Shown: positions 8,678 to 18,393, numbered from the stretch's first letter. The stretch is 64,000 bases of DNA from Herminiimonas sp. KBW02 (GCF_003852535.1 NZ_QAJP01000004.1:730719-794718); one strand, 5' to 3'. Numbers and translations are program-made. Notes: generated by a model not told the origin, from the sequence alone.

Positions 8678-9289
8678 ATGAATGAACTGACCAAAGAGCA
8701 TTTCGCTACGAACGTCTATTACGACCGGACATTCGACCGCGACGCAGCCAAGATCCTGCCGGGTGAGTATTACTACACCGGCAAGGACATGCTGATTGTC
8801 ACTGTGCTTGGGTCATGCGTATCGGCTTGTATACGTGATCGCGTAACCGGCGTCGGCGGCATGAATCACTTTATGCTGCCGGATGGTGGTGGCGATGCGG
8901 ATAGCCCGATTTCTGCATCGGCACGCTATGGCACCTATGCGATGGAAATCCTGATCAATGATTTGCTGAAGGCGGGTGCGCGTCGTGAAAATCTGGAAGC
9001 CAAAGTGTTCGGTGGCGGCAATGTACTGAGCGGTTTCACTTCGATCAACGTTGGTGAACGCAATGCGCAGTTCGTACGTAATTTTCTCAAGGTGGAAAAC
9101 ATACGCATCGTGGCGGAAGACCTGAACGACATCCATCCGCGCAAGGTTTACTACTTCCCGCGTAACGGCAAAGTGCTGGTGAAGAAACTCAGGCAACTGA
9201 ACAACAATACACTGGCCAATCGCGAGCAGGATTATGCAAACCGTCTGCAATCAGGCGCTGTCAGCGGAGATGTAGAACTCTTTTCCTGA
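8678..9289 (+). CDS. cheD: Chemoreceptor glutamine deamidase CheD
   Basis: CheD deamidates specific receptor glutamines to glutamates. The 203-residue product has the catalytic Cys in [11 protein letters not shown] and the catalytic His in [10 protein letters not shown], with the third conserved region [10 protein letters not shown]. It ends in SGDVELFS, almost the same end as the CheZ-motif protein at 3989-4531. It is tightly packed between cheR and cheB (54 bases to cheB). Confidence 0.94.
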   Translation: MNELTKEHFATNVYYDRTFDRDAAKILPGEYYYTGKDMLIVTVLGSCVSACIRDRVTGVGGMNHFMLPDGGGDADSPISASARYGTYAMEILINDLLKAGARRENLEAKVFGGGNVLSGFTSINVGERNAQFVRNFLKVENIRIVAEDLNDIHPRKVYYFPRNGKVLVKKLRQLNNNTLANREQDYANRLQSGAVSGDVELFS

Positions 9290-9343
9290 TGCAAATAAAT
9301 ATATCTATCAATAACTATAAAAACGTTTTGCCAGGGTAGCCTC

Positions 9344-10420
9344 ATGAAAATTAAAGTATTGATCGTCGATGATTCCGCGCTGATACGTAGCGTCATGAAA
9401 GAGATCATCAACAGCCAGCCGGACATGGAAGTCGTCGGCGTCGCACCAGATCCCATCGTTGCCCGTGAACTGATCAAGCAAACCAATCCGGATGTATTGA
9501 CACTGGACGTCGAGATGCCGCGCATGGATGGTCTCGATTTCCTGGAAAAACTCATGCGCCTGCGTCCTATGCCGGTGGTGATGGTTTCTTCGCTGACGGA
9601 ACGCGGTTCGGACATTACTTTGCGTGCTTTGGAGCTGGGCGCGGTGGACTTTGTCACCAAACCGAAGATGTCGATCCAGAGCGGCATGCTCGAATATACC
9701 GAATTGATAGCAGACAAAATCCGTACTGCTTCCAAGGCGCGTATCAAGTCGCGTCAGATCACACCGCATGATGCCAACAAGGTTGCTGGCGAAGTATTGC
9801 CGATGATACGCAACCCGCTGACCAGTAGTGAGAAGCTGATCATCATCGGCGCATCCACTGGTGGTACCGAGGCGATCAAGGATTTCCTGATGCAAATGCC
9901 ATCCGATTGCCCGGGTATTTTGATCACGCAACATATGCCGCCAGGCTTCACCAAATCGTTCGCACAACGGCTCGACAGCTTGTGCAAGATCAGTGTGAAG
10001 GAGTCTGAAGGGGGCGAACGCGTACTGCCGGGACATGCTTATCTCGCGCCTGGTCATTCGCATTTGCAACTGGTGCGCAGCGGTGCCAACTACATGACGC
10101 AACTCGATCAGGGGCCACCGGTCAATCGTCATCGTCCTTCAGTCGATGTGCTCTTTCACTCCGCTGCTGTGCACGCAGGTAAGAATGCTGTCGGTGTGAT
10201 TCTTACAGGTATGGGTAAAGATGGTGCATTGGGTATGCTCGAGATGAAGAACGTCGGCGCCTACAACTTTGCGCAAGACGAAGCTTCATGTGTCGTATTC
10301 GGCATGCCGCGCGAAGCAATTGCGGTGGGTGCGACCCATGAGGTTGGTCCCTTGCAAGCCTTGCCAGGCATGGTTCTGGGCTATCTTGCTGCACACAGCA
10401 GCCGCGCCTTGCGTGTCTAA
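9344..10420 (+). CDS. cheB: Chemotaxis methylesterase/response regulator CheB
   Basis: CheB removes methyl groups from receptors when phosphorylated by CheA. The 358-residue protein has an N-terminal receiver domain with phospho-acceptor Asp55 ([11 protein letters not shown]) and a C-terminal esterase domain carrying the catalytic triad: Ser in GASTGGTEA, His in TQHMPPGF, and Asp in [10 protein letters not shown] linker of about 50 residues joins them. It follows cheD in the same direction. Confidence 0.97.
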   Translation: MKIKVLIVDDSALIRSVMKEIINSQPDMEVVGVAPDPIVARELIKQTNPDVLTLDVEMPRMDGLDFLEKLMRLRPMPVVMVSSLTERGSDITLRALELGAVDFVTKPKMSIQSGMLEYTELIADKIRTASKARIKSRQITPHDANKVAGEVLPMIRNPLTSSEKLIIIGASTGGTEAIKDFLMQMPSDCPGILITQHMPPGFTKSFAQRLDSLCKISVKESEGGERVLPGHAYLAPGHSHLQLVRSGANYMTQLDQGPPVNRHRPSVDVLFHSAAVHAGKNAVGVILTGMGKDGALGMLEMKNVGAYNFAQDEASCVVFGMPREAIAVGATHEVGPLQALPGMVLGYLAAHSSRALRV

Positions 10421-10570
10421 GTGTTGATTTACGACAAGTGCTATCGGATTTCTCGCAAAATTTATGTATCCTCAGTGCATAATAGTGAGAGCTCAAAAAA
10501 GCAGATGTTGTAGACCATGTTCGATTCCTTGCAGGATCGATAAACATTTAGAGATTTAATGGAGTAATTC

Positions 10571-10969
10571 ATGTCAGGCCCAAACACCAAATTTTTAGTT
10601 GTTGATGATTTCTCAACGATGCGTCGCATTGTGCGTAATCTCTTGAAGGAACTGGGCTACACGAATGTAGACGAAGCCGAAGACGGCGCGATGGCACTTG
10701 CCAAACTGCGGAGTGAACAATTCGATTTCGTCGTGTCAGACTGGAATATGCCTAACATGGATGGTCTGACGATGTTGCAGCATATCCGTGCCGATCCGGC
10801 ACTGTCGAAGTTGCCGGTGTTGATGGTGACGGCTGAAGCCAAGAAAGAAAACATCATTGCAGCAGCACAGGCAGGTGCAAACGGTTACGTCGTCAAGCCG
10901 TTCACTGCTGCGACGCTGGATGAGAAGCTGGCAAAGATTTTCGAAAAACTGGCTGCTGCAGGAGCCTGA
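10571..10969 (+). CDS. cheY: Chemotaxis response regulator CheY (second copy, motor type)
   Basis: A 132-residue receiver domain close to enterobacterial CheY: acidic pocket Asp12-Asp13, phospho-acceptor Asp57 ([11 protein letters not shown]), and the conserved [10 protein letters not shown] and VKPFTAATL segments that form the FliM-binding face. A GGAG site lies shortly before the ATG. cheZ follows with two bases between the cheY stop and the proposed TTG start, the order seen in E. coli, so this is probably the copy that switches the motor. Confidence 0.95.
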   Translation: MSGPNTKFLVVDDFSTMRRIVRNLLKELGYTNVDEAEDGAMALAKLRSEQFDFVVSDWNMPNMDGLTMLQHIRADPALSKLPVLMVTAEAKKENIIAAAQAGANGYVVKPFTAATLDEKLAKIFEKLAAAGA

Positions 10970-10970
10970 G

Positions 10971-11621
10971 TTGACTAGCCAATCATCTGTACAGATGGTG
11001 GATGCTGTAGCGGGGATACCGCAGGATGAAGTGCTGTCGCGCGTCGGTCACATGACGCGTGCCTTGCACGAAAGCTTGCGTGGCCTGGGTTTCGATCAAT
11101 TGGTAGAGCGTGCATCGCATGATATTCCGGATGCACGTGATCGCCTCGACTATGTAGCACGCATGACCGAACAGGCAGCCCAGCGCGTATTGAATGCGAC
11201 TGAAGCAGCCGGGCCATTGCAGGAGCAAGTACAGTCTGATGCGGCCGCGATGTCGGCACAATGGCAACAGGCCTTGCAGGGTGGTTACTCGGAAGACAAA
11301 TACAAAGCGTTGGCAGAGCAAACCATTGCACATCTGAACGCGACGCAAGCGGCGACGACGGAAACACGCCAGCATCTGATGAATATCATGATGGCGCAGG
11401 ACTTCCAGGATCTGACTGGTCAGGTTATCAAAAAAGTCACCGAGCTGGCGCACGGCCTGGAGCAGCAACTGCTGCAACTGTTGGTCGATTACGCTCCGGC
11501 GGAGAAAAAGAAAGAAGTTGATAGCGGTTTGTTGAATGGACCGCAAATCAATCCGACCGGCCAGGATGTAGTGGCAGGGCAGGAGCAGGTCGACGATTTG
11601 CTTGAAAGCCTGGGTTTTTGA
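10971..11621 (+). CDS. cheZ: CheY-P phosphatase CheZ
   Basis: CheZ dephosphorylates CheY-P. This 216-residue form starts at TTG 10971, supported by GGAG six bases upstream inside the end of cheY2. A longer upstream frame exists, but it only overlaps cheY2. Long helices form the dimeric hairpin. The active-site stretch QDFQDLTGQVIKK (about residue 143-155) holds the Asp and Gln of the DxxxQ motif. The C-terminus VDDLLESLGF is the CheY-docking helix. An EAL-HDOD gene follows after 66 bases. Confidence 0.94.
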   Translation: MTSQSSVQMVDAVAGIPQDEVLSRVGHMTRALHESLRGLGFDQLVERASHDIPDARDRLDYVARMTEQAAQRVLNATEAAGPLQEQVQSDAAAMSAQWQQALQGGYSEDKYKALAEQTIAHLNATQAATTETRQHLMNIMMAQDFQDLTGQVIKKVTELAHGLEQQLLQLLVDYAPAEKKKEVDSGLLNGPQINPTGQDVVAGQEQVDDLLESLGF

Positions 11622-11687
11622 TTGACTCCCAGGCCACGCCACGCATGCCGCTTTCGGTCACTGTGTAGTACTTATCCCTGAATTCCC

Positions 11688-12896
11688 ATGTCTGAATTGA
11701 AATTCATCGTACGTGAGCCTTTGCTTAACGCCGCGCAGCAAATCCTGGGCTATGAGCTCTCGTGGTTTGGTGGTGAGCAGGGTGGCGGCATGGCCAGCGA
11801 TGAAGACTTGCTGGAATTGGTGGAGGTGGTTGCTGCACAATTACAGGGTAGCGACACTGCCGGCCAGTTGAACGGCAGCTTGCTGTTCCTGGAGGCGACG
11901 CCGGCTTTGATCGCCGCAGATGTGGTGCGCAAGCTGCCAGCGAAGAATACGGTATTTCGCCTGACTGTGACGGATCTTGCTGATCCCGAAACACTGAAGG
12001 CAGCCAGCGCATTGCGGCAGCGAGGTTACGGTATTTCCTTGCGCGGCGCAGATGCGCTCAAGACAGGTAATCCCTTGCTGCAGGTCGTCAGTCATATCGA
12101 AGGACGGCTGAGTCATGAGCAGGGCGCTGCGATACCGATCGCTGCCTTGCAGTCGGCGAGCGTCAAGGCGGTCGTGCGCAAGCTGTCATCCTGGCAGGAA
12201 TACGACGTTTGTGCGTTGCAGGGCTTGCACGCGTTTATTGGAAATTTGTACCTGACACCGCGTGCCAACGCCGAGAAAAAAGGATGGAACGCGGCACAAA
12301 TCATCATCCTCCAATTGATGGAGATGTTGCGCCAGAACGCGGACATCCGTGAACTGGAAGAAGTCCTGAAACGCGACGCCGCGCTATCCTACAAACTCTT
12401 CCGTTATATCAATAGCGTCGGCTTCGGCCTCGGCGCCGAAATCCAGTCCCTGCGCCATGCAGTGACCATGCTGGGTTACTCGCCGCTGTACCGCTGGCTG
12501 TCGTTATTGCTGGCTACCGCCAGTACCGGCAGCCATGCTGCCGTCCTGATGCAGACCGCGATCGTGCGCGGGCGCTTTGCGGAATTGGCCGGGCAGGGCA
12601 TTCTGCCGAAAAATGAAGCCGAAAACCTGTTCGTGGTTGGCATGTTTTCATTGCTGGATCGTTTGCTGGGCATGCCTATGGAAGAAGTCCTGGGCAAAAT
12701 CCAGCTGGCGGAACCAGTCGTCCAGGCCTTGTTGACGCGTGATGGCATGTACGGCCCTTTCCTTGCATTAGCCGAGGCGTGTGAGCAGAATAATGGCAAT
12801 ATTGCAGCACTGGCCGATTCGTTGTTCATCAGCGCGCGCCAGGTCAATGAAGCCCATTTGGCCGCCTTGTTGTGGGCCCAGGCCCTCAAAATTTAG
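11688..12896 (+). CDS. EAL-like/HDOD domain signalling protein (YuxH type)
   Basis: The 402-residue protein pairs an N-terminal EAL-fold region (about 1-190) with a C-terminal HDOD domain (about 195-400). The first helix reads REPLLNAAQQILGYELSWF, typical of YuxH-type proteins. The EAL signature is altered (YELSW) and I do not see the full set of metal-binding residues, so c-di-GMP hydrolysis is unlikely. The HDOD part (LEEVLKRDAALSYKLFRYINS, HAVTMLG) is a non-enzymatic signalling domain. It sits between cheZ and flhB, which suggests a regulatory role in motility, but its partner is unknown. Confidence 0.75.
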   Translation: MSELKFIVREPLLNAAQQILGYELSWFGGEQGGGMASDEDLLELVEVVAAQLQGSDTAGQLNGSLLFLEATPALIAADVVRKLPAKNTVFRLTVTDLADPETLKAASALRQRGYGISLRGADALKTGNPLLQVVSHIEGRLSHEQGAAIPIAALQSASVKAVVRKLSSWQEYDVCALQGLHAFIGNLYLTPRANAEKKGWNAAQIIILQLMEMLRQNADIRELEEVLKRDAALSYKLFRYINSVGFGLGAEIQSLRHAVTMLGYSPLYRWLSLLLATASTGSHAAVLMQTAIVRGRFAELAGQGILPKNEAENLFVVGMFSLLDRLLGMPMEEVLGKIQLAEPVVQALLTRDGMYGPFLALAEACEQNNGNIAALADSLFISARQVNEAHLAALLWAQALKI

Positions 12897-13050
12897 TTTT
12901 TCCCTGCCATTCTCCGCTTTGCATGACCGAAAAGCGGCACCTTCCCCCCCTTATTCCCCCGATTAGTTCGGGGCGTTCTGACCAATAATCTACTCATAGG
13001 TCCGTATAGCGTCGTGTTGCACGCTGGCGGAAGCACCTCAGGAGTCGGCT

Positions 13051-14223
13051 TTGGCTGAAGAAAGTGATCTCGAAAAGACGGAACCCGCGTCACCGCGCAA
13101 GCTGGAACAAGCGCGGGAGCAGGGTGACGTGCCGCGTTCGCGCGAGCTGGCGACTTGTACGCTGTTGCTCGCCGCGGGTGCTGCTTTCTGGATCCTGGGT
13201 GGTCGTATGGTAGGCGAGCTGAACAAGATGCTCGCCGCCGGTCTTTCCTTTGATCGTGAGATGGCTTTCGACATGGAGCTGCTGCTGGCACACGCCGCTG
13301 CCAGCATTATTGATCTGTTGATTGCGTTTGCTCCGGCGGCCCTGATTCTGATCGTGGTGGCATTGGCTTCGCCTGCGCTGATCGGCGGCTGGCTGTTCAG
13401 CGGCAAGGCGCTGCAACCGAATTTCGGCCGCATGAACCCGATCAAGGGGCTCGGCAATATGGTCTCCAGCCGCGCTGCCGTCGAGCTGGGCAAGGCGATC
13501 GCTAAAACCATATTGATCGGCTGGATCTCGTGGATGGTGATGCGGCATGAATTCGACGCCGTCATGGCGCTGAGCGTCGAACCGCTGAAAAGCGGTACCG
13601 AACATTTGGGACACCTGCTGGTGCTCAGCTTCATTTTCATTGCAGCTGGTCTGGTGATCGTGGCTGCGATTGATGCGCCTTACCAAATGTGGCAACACGC
13701 GAAGAAACTGATGATGTCGCGCCAGGATGTGCGCCAGGAGTCCAAGGAGTCCGAAGGTAACCCGGAAATCAAGGCGAAGATCCGTCAGCAACAGCGTGAA
13801 ATGGCCCGCCGCCGCATGATGTCCGAAGTGCCGACCGCAGACGTGGTGGTGACTAACCCGACGCACTATGCGGTCGCACTCAAATATTCCGAAAACGGCA
13901 TGCGTGCCCCACGCGTCATTGCCAAAGGTGCCGATGAAGTCGCGGCCAAGATCCGTGAGCTCGCAATGGAAAACAATGTTGTGTTGCTGGAAGCGCCGCC
14001 ACTGGCGCGTGCGCTGTTCCGCCACACTGAACTCGGCGATGAAATCCCTGAGGGCTTGTACATCGCAGTGGCTGAAGTCTTGGCTTATGTATTTCAGTTG
14101 CGTGCGTATAGCAAACATGGTGGTGCGCGTCCGGTCAAACCGGGCGATCTGGATGTACCGCCGGAGATGGACCCACTTAATCCCTCTGCAGCCGATGCAG
14201 ATTCGAATGGCCTGCCACAATGA
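13051..14223 (+). CDS. flhB: Flagellar type III export switch protein FlhB
   Basis: FlhB is the membrane component of the flagellar export gate that switches specificity from rod/hook to filament substrates. The 390-residue product starts at TTG (GGAG six bases upstream) with the typical N-terminus ESDLEKTEPASPRKLEQ. It has four hydrophobic segments (about 30-210) and a cytoplasmic domain with the autocleavage site NPTH at Asn269, the same position as in Salmonella. The stop overlaps the flhA start by four bases (ATGA). Confidence 0.97.
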   Translation: MAEESDLEKTEPASPRKLEQAREQGDVPRSRELATCTLLLAAGAAFWILGGRMVGELNKMLAAGLSFDREMAFDMELLLAHAAASIIDLLIAFAPAALILIVVALASPALIGGWLFSGKALQPNFGRMNPIKGLGNMVSSRAAVELGKAIAKTILIGWISWMVMRHEFDAVMALSVEPLKSGTEHLGHLLVLSFIFIAAGLVIVAAIDAPYQMWQHAKKLMMSRQDVRQESKESEGNPEIKAKIRQQQREMARRRMMSEVPTADVVVTNPTHYAVALKYSENGMRAPRVIAKGADEVAAKIRELAMENNVVLLEAPPLARALFRHTELGDEIPEGLYIAVAEVLAYVFQLRAYSKHGGARPVKPGDLDVPPEMDPLNPSAADADSNGLPQ

Positions 14224-16304
14224 ATAGCCTGAAATTACCCGCCTGGATGACCGGTCAAGGATCGCGTGCCGTTGCTGCGCCGCTGATTATCATCATGATG
14301 CTGTCGATGATGGTGCTGCCGCTGCCGGCGATCGTGCTGGACATCTTCTTCAGCTTCAATATTGCGCTGTCCATTATCGTGCTGCTGACTGCGCTGTACA
14401 CAGTCAAGCCGCTGGATTTCATGGTGTTTCCGACCGTACTGCTGGTCAGTACCATGCTGCGCCTGTCGCTGAACGTAGCTTCGACCCGTGTCGTGTTGAC
14501 GGAGGGGCATAACGGCCCGGATGCCGCAGGTAAAGTGATTGAGGCTTTCGGCCACTTCCTGATCGGCGGTAACTACACAGTCGGTATCGTGGTCTTCGTG
14601 ATCCTGACCATCATTAACTTTACGGTCGTCACCAAAGGTGCTGGTCGTATCGCCGAGGTGGGTGCACGTTTTGCCCTGGATGCGATGCCGGGTAAACAGA
14701 TGGCGATTGACGCCGACCTGAATGCCGGCCTGATCGGTGAGCAGGATGCACGTCTGCGTCGTACCCAGGTAGCGCAGGAAGCAGAATTCTATGGTGCGAT
14801 GGACGGTGCCAGTAAATATGTGCGCGGTGATGCGATCGCCGGCATTATCGTCACCGTCATCAACGTGGTTGGTGGCCTGGTAGTCGGTATGGTGCAGCAT
14901 GATATGGGCTTCTCCGCTGCGCTGGAAAACTATACATTGCTGGCGATTGGTGACGGCCTGGTCGCACAGATTCCTTCGCTGATCATCTCGACTGCTGCCG
15001 GTATCGTCGTATCGCGCGTCGCCAGTGAGCAAGACATTGGCGGCCAGCTGATCGGTCAATTGTTTGCGCGTCCACAAGTGCTGTACATCACCGCAGCTAT
15101 TATCGGCGGCATGGGTCTGATCCCGGGCATGCCGCACGTGTCGTTTCTGTTCCTGGCCAGCCTGATGGCCGGTGCTGCCTACCTGATCTCGCAGCGCAAC
15201 CTGAAAGCACCGGAAGTTGAACCGGAAGTGACGGCACCGCCGCCAGCACCGGAAGTAGAAGAAGCGACCTGGCAAGACATCGTGCAAGTCGATACGCTGG
15301 GCCTCGAAGTCGGCTATCGCCTGATTCCATTGGTTGATAAATCGCAAAGCGGTGAACTACTGCGTCGCATCAAGGGCATACGTAAAAAATTCGCCCAGGA
15401 GGTCGGCTTCCTGTCGCCGCCAGTGCACATCCGCGACAACCTGGAACTGAAACCATCTGCTTATCGCATCACGCTCAAAGGCGTGGAAGTAGGTAGCGGT
15501 GAAGCGCTGGCGGGTCAATTCCTCGCGATCAATCCGGGCATGGTCAGCGGCACTTTGCCGGGACCGACCACCAGCGATCCAGCCTTTGGTTTGCCGGCAA
15601 CCTGGATCGATTCCAGCATGCGTGAACAGGCGCAAGGCATGGGCTATACGGTGGTAGATGCCGGTACCGTGGTGGCAACTCACCTGAATCATTTGATCAC
15701 CACGCACGCAGCCGAATTGCTGGGTCGTCAGGAAGTACAGCAATTGCTGGATCACCTGACCAAGGAATCACCGAAACTGGTGGAAGACCTGGTGCCTAAA
15801 CTGATCCCGCTGTCGACCCTGCAAAAGGTCCTGCAAAATCTCCTGATCGAAGGCGTCCATATCCGCGATATGCACACCATCATCGAAACCATGACCGAAC
15901 ATGCCGCCTACATCCAGGACGTCAATGAACTGACCGCTCTGGTACGTGTAGCGCTGGGGCGCGCCATCGTGCAGCAACTGTTCCCGTCCTCCAATGAACT
16001 GTCGGTGATGACACTTGATAACCGCCTTGAACGTCTGTTGACACAAGCGTTGCAGGGTAGTGGCGCAGACGGTGCCGGTATCGAGCCAGGCCTGGCCGAT
16101 ACCATCGCCGCGCAGGCAGAAGCCGCGACGCGTCAACAGGAACAATTAGGATTAACACCGGTACTGCTGGTGCCAGCGCAATTGCGCGCATTGCTGGCGC
16201 GCTTCCTGCGCCGTGCCTTGCCGCAACTCAAAGTGCTGTCGCATGCAGAAGTCCCGGATTCAAAAACAATCAGAGTAACTAGCTTAGTTGGAGGTCAGAT
16301 ATGA
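14220..16304 (+). CDS. flhA: Flagellar export gate protein FlhA
   Basis: FlhA is the main export gate subunit and chaperone-substrate docking platform. The 694-residue protein has eight or so membrane segments in the first 320 residues, including the conserved FHIPEP region (VLLVSTMLRLSLNVASTR, GAGRIAEVGARFALDAMPGKQMAIDADL). The large cytoplasmic domain runs from about 360 to the end. The start overlaps the flhB stop and the end overlaps the flhF start by four bases, so flhB-flhA-flhF are translationally coupled. Confidence 0.98.
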   Translation: MNSLKLPAWMTGQGSRAVAAPLIIIMMLSMMVLPLPAIVLDIFFSFNIALSIIVLLTALYTVKPLDFMVFPTVLLVSTMLRLSLNVASTRVVLTEGHNGPDAAGKVIEAFGHFLIGGNYTVGIVVFVILTIINFTVVTKGAGRIAEVGARFALDAMPGKQMAIDADLNAGLIGEQDARLRRTQVAQEAEFYGAMDGASKYVRGDAIAGIIVTVINVVGGLVVGMVQHDMGFSAALENYTLLAIGDGLVAQIPSLIISTAAGIVVSRVASEQDIGGQLIGQLFARPQVLYITAAIIGGMGLIPGMPHVSFLFLASLMAGAAYLISQRNLKAPEVEPEVTAPPPAPEVEEATWQDIVQVDTLGLEVGYRLIPLVDKSQSGELLRRIKGIRKKFAQEVGFLSPPVHIRDNLELKPSAYRITLKGVEVGSGEALAGQFLAINPGMVSGTLPGPTTSDPAFGLPATWIDSSMREQAQGMGYTVVDAGTVVATHLNHLITTHAAELLGRQEVQQLLDHLTKESPKLVEDLVPKLIPLSTLQKVLQNLLIEGVHIRDMHTIIETMTEHAAYIQDVNELTALVRVALGRAIVQQLFPSSNELSVMTLDNRLERLLTQALQGSGADGAGIEPGLADTIAAQAEAATRQQEQLGLTPVLLVPAQLRALLARFLRRALPQLKVLSHAEVPDSKTIRVTSLVGGQI

Positions 16305-17575
16305 ACGTCAGGAAATTCACGGCAAGCACGTCACGCGGCGCATGGAGTCTGGTGCGCGAAGCACTCGGACCTGATGCGGTCATTCTCTCGAATCGCGCTA
16401 TCGATGGCGGGGTTGAGATCCTGGCGCTGGCTGGTGAGGATATGGCCTCGCTGGCAGAACCCATGGTCGAGCGTGCTGCCATTTCCGAAACCACACTGGC
16501 TTCGCTGGTGCCGCATCACAAGCCGACTCAGCCAGCGCCATTGGCCCTGACCTCGAACGTATCAGATGCAGCCCCGGCGTCTGACCGCGTGGAAATCAGC
16601 ACTGCTGAACTCAACAATATGATGAGCGAAATTCGCTCCATGCGCGGCATGCTGGAAATCCAGCTGTCTGAACTCGCATGGAACGATCCGCAAAAACGTG
16701 AGCCGGTGAAGTCGACTGCATTGCGTGAAATGCTGGCAGCCGGTTTCAGCGCCAGCCTTGCGCGCTACCTGATCGCCCGCTTGCCTGCCGGTGCCAGCAA
16801 TCAAAGCGGTATGGACTGGATCAAATCCATCCTCACCCGCAATCTGACGACCATAGGCGATGAAAATGAAATCCTGGAAAAGGGCGGCGTCTATGCGCTG
16901 GTTGGTCCTACCGGTGTAGGTAAAACAACAACCACAGCCAAACTGGCCGCGCGTTGCGTCATGCGTCATGGCCCAGGCAAGCTGGCACTGATCACGACTG
17001 ACGGCTACCGTATCGGCGGCTACGAACAGCTGCGTATCTACGGCAAAATCCTCGGCGTCATGGTGCACTCGGTCAAGGATGAAGCCGACCTGCGCATCGC
17101 GCTGGATGAGCTCAAGGGCAAGCATACTGTCCTGATCGACACTGTGGGCGTCAGCCAGCGCGACCAGATGGTGGCGGATCAGATCGCCATGCTGGCTGGT
17201 GCCGGTGACCAGGTGAAGCGTCTGCTGTGTCTGAATGCGACTTCGACCGGTGAAACGCTGAATGAAGTTGTACGTTCTTACATGGGCGATGGCCTGGCAG
17301 GTTGTATATTGACCAAACTCGATGAAGCTGCAACCATTGGCAGTGCACTAGATGTAGTCATTAGACAGAAATTGAACTTATACTACGTCGCGAACGGACA
17401 ACGCGTGCCGGAAGACCTGCACGTCGCGAATCAACAGTATCTGGTAGACCGGGCCTTTAAACTCAAGCGTGAAACAGCGCCATTCCAATTGGGTGATGCG
17501 GAGATACCTGCTGTGATGGCAAATACCGTCCGTGCAATGAATGATAAGAGTTTGCGTGAGGTGATTCTTGGCTAG
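16301..17575 (+). CDS. flhF: Flagellar placement SRP-type GTPase FlhF
   Basis: FlhF is an SRP-family GTPase that sets the position of polar flagella. The 424-residue protein has a variable N-terminal B domain, then the NG domain with P-loop GPTGVGKTTTTAKLA (about residue 202-216), the TTDGYRIGGYEQL stretch, the DTVGVSQRD G3 region and TKLDE (G4). Start and stop overlap neighbours flhA (4 bases) and flhG (8 bases). Presence of FlhF suggests polar flagellation. Confidence 0.96.
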   Translation: MNVRKFTASTSRGAWSLVREALGPDAVILSNRAIDGGVEILALAGEDMASLAEPMVERAAISETTLASLVPHHKPTQPAPLALTSNVSDAAPASDRVEISTAELNNMMSEIRSMRGMLEIQLSELAWNDPQKREPVKSTALREMLAAGFSASLARYLIARLPAGASNQSGMDWIKSILTRNLTTIGDENEILEKGGVYALVGPTGVGKTTTTAKLAARCVMRHGPGKLALITTDGYRIGGYEQLRIYGKILGVMVHSVKDEADLRIALDELKGKHTVLIDTVGVSQRDQMVADQIAMLAGAGDQVKRLLCLNATSTGETLNEVVRSYMGDGLAGCILTKLDEAATIGSALDVVIRQKLNLYYVANGQRVPEDLHVANQQYLVDRAFKLKRETAPFQLGDAEIPAVMANTVRAMNDKSLREVILG

Positions 17576-18386
17576 TTTCGAATGTGATCAGGCAGAAGGT
17601 TTGCGGCGTATGCTCGCAGGACCGAAGCCGCGCATTTTTACATTTTTATCTGCGACTTCGGTGGCTGATAAAAGCGCGATGCTGGTCAATCTGAGCGCCT
17701 CGCTGGCTTTAAGCGGTAGTGATGTGGTGTTGCTCGACGCCTGCATTTCAAACGATGGCATCAGTCATCGCATGGGCGCAGAGTTGCAGGCGACGCTGCT
17801 GGATGTGGCACGTCAGGAGCGTGCTCTGAACCAGGTCGTGCATGCGATGCCGCAGGGCTTTGGCCTGGCTTCGCTGACGCGTGGTTCCTTGCGCGCTGCG
17901 AATGGCAGTGATCAGCATCAGCAACGTCGTTTGTCGAACGCCTTTGGTGTGTTGGCAGCGCAATCCGATGTACTGATGGTCGATGCTGAACTGGATATGA
18001 ACGATAACTTTGCTATCCCGGCGATGGGCAATGGCGAAATCATCGTGCAGGTAACACCCGGTGCTGCCTCCATCAAGAAAGCATACGCACTGATTAAAAG
18101 ATTAAACGCGCAATTGGGTCGCCGTCCGTTCGGCATCCTGGTGACTGGTGCCGATGCACAGGAAGCCGCCGTTGTTTATCAAAATATGGCGCAAGCTGCC
18201 AGTCGTTACCTGGCCTTGCAATTACATTCCGTTGGTTTTGTACCGCAGGACGATCATCTGACACGCGCTGCGCGTTTGGGACGGGCAGTTATTGATGCCT
18301 TCCCGCTGGCAGGCGCATCAGTCGCGTTCCGCGGCCTGGCTGAACGTTTTACCTTGCCCGCTCACAGCGCCAAGTTTGGAGCCTGA
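17568..18386 (+). CDS. flhG: Flagellar number regulator FlhG/FleN-like MinD-family protein with degenerate P-loop
   Basis: FlhG is a MinD-like ATPase that stimulates FlhF and limits flagellar number. The 272-residue product (TTG start overlapping flhF by 8 bases) keeps the N-terminal DQAEGLRRML motif that contacts FlhF and the MinD-like fold (VVLLDAC, LMVDAEL). The deviant Walker A KGGxGK[T/S] is replaced by SATSVADKS: the final Lys-Ser remain, but the glycines and the signature first lysine are gone. ATP binding may be lost. fliA follows with 7 bases between. Confidence 0.85.
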   Translation: MASFECDQAEGLRRMLAGPKPRIFTFLSATSVADKSAMLVNLSASLALSGSDVVLLDACISNDGISHRMGAELQATLLDVARQERALNQVVHAMPQGFGLASLTRGSLRAANGSDQHQQRRLSNAFGVLAAQSDVLMVDAELDMNDNFAIPAMGNGEIIVQVTPGAASIKKAYALIKRLNAQLGRRPFGILVTGADAQEAAVVYQNMAQAASRYLALQLHSVGFVPQDDHLTRAARLGRAVIDAFPLAGASVAFRGLAERFTLPAHSAKFGA

Positions 18387-18393
18387 TTCACAC

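Noticed and set aside
10530-10570. Possible sigma-28 -10 (ATCGATAA) before cheY2
   Set aside because: Only six of eight matches and no -35 counterpart.
10857-10970. Upstream extension of the cheZ frame into cheY2
   Set aside because: It would overlap cheY2 by over 100 bases with no CheZ-like sequence; TTG 10971 has a proper GGAG.
12914-12973. Two small hairpins between the EAL-HDOD gene and flhB
   Set aside because: Stems are short and neither is followed by a T-run, so no terminator is called.
13090-14220. Long minus-strand open frame antisense to flhB
   Set aside because: His/Arg/Gln-rich translation with no recognisable domain, fully inside a clear flhB. It is a by-product of codon bias.
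14235-15347. 370-codon minus-strand frame antisense to flhA
   Set aside because: Asp/His/Gln-rich with no family sequence; flhA on the other strand is unambiguous.
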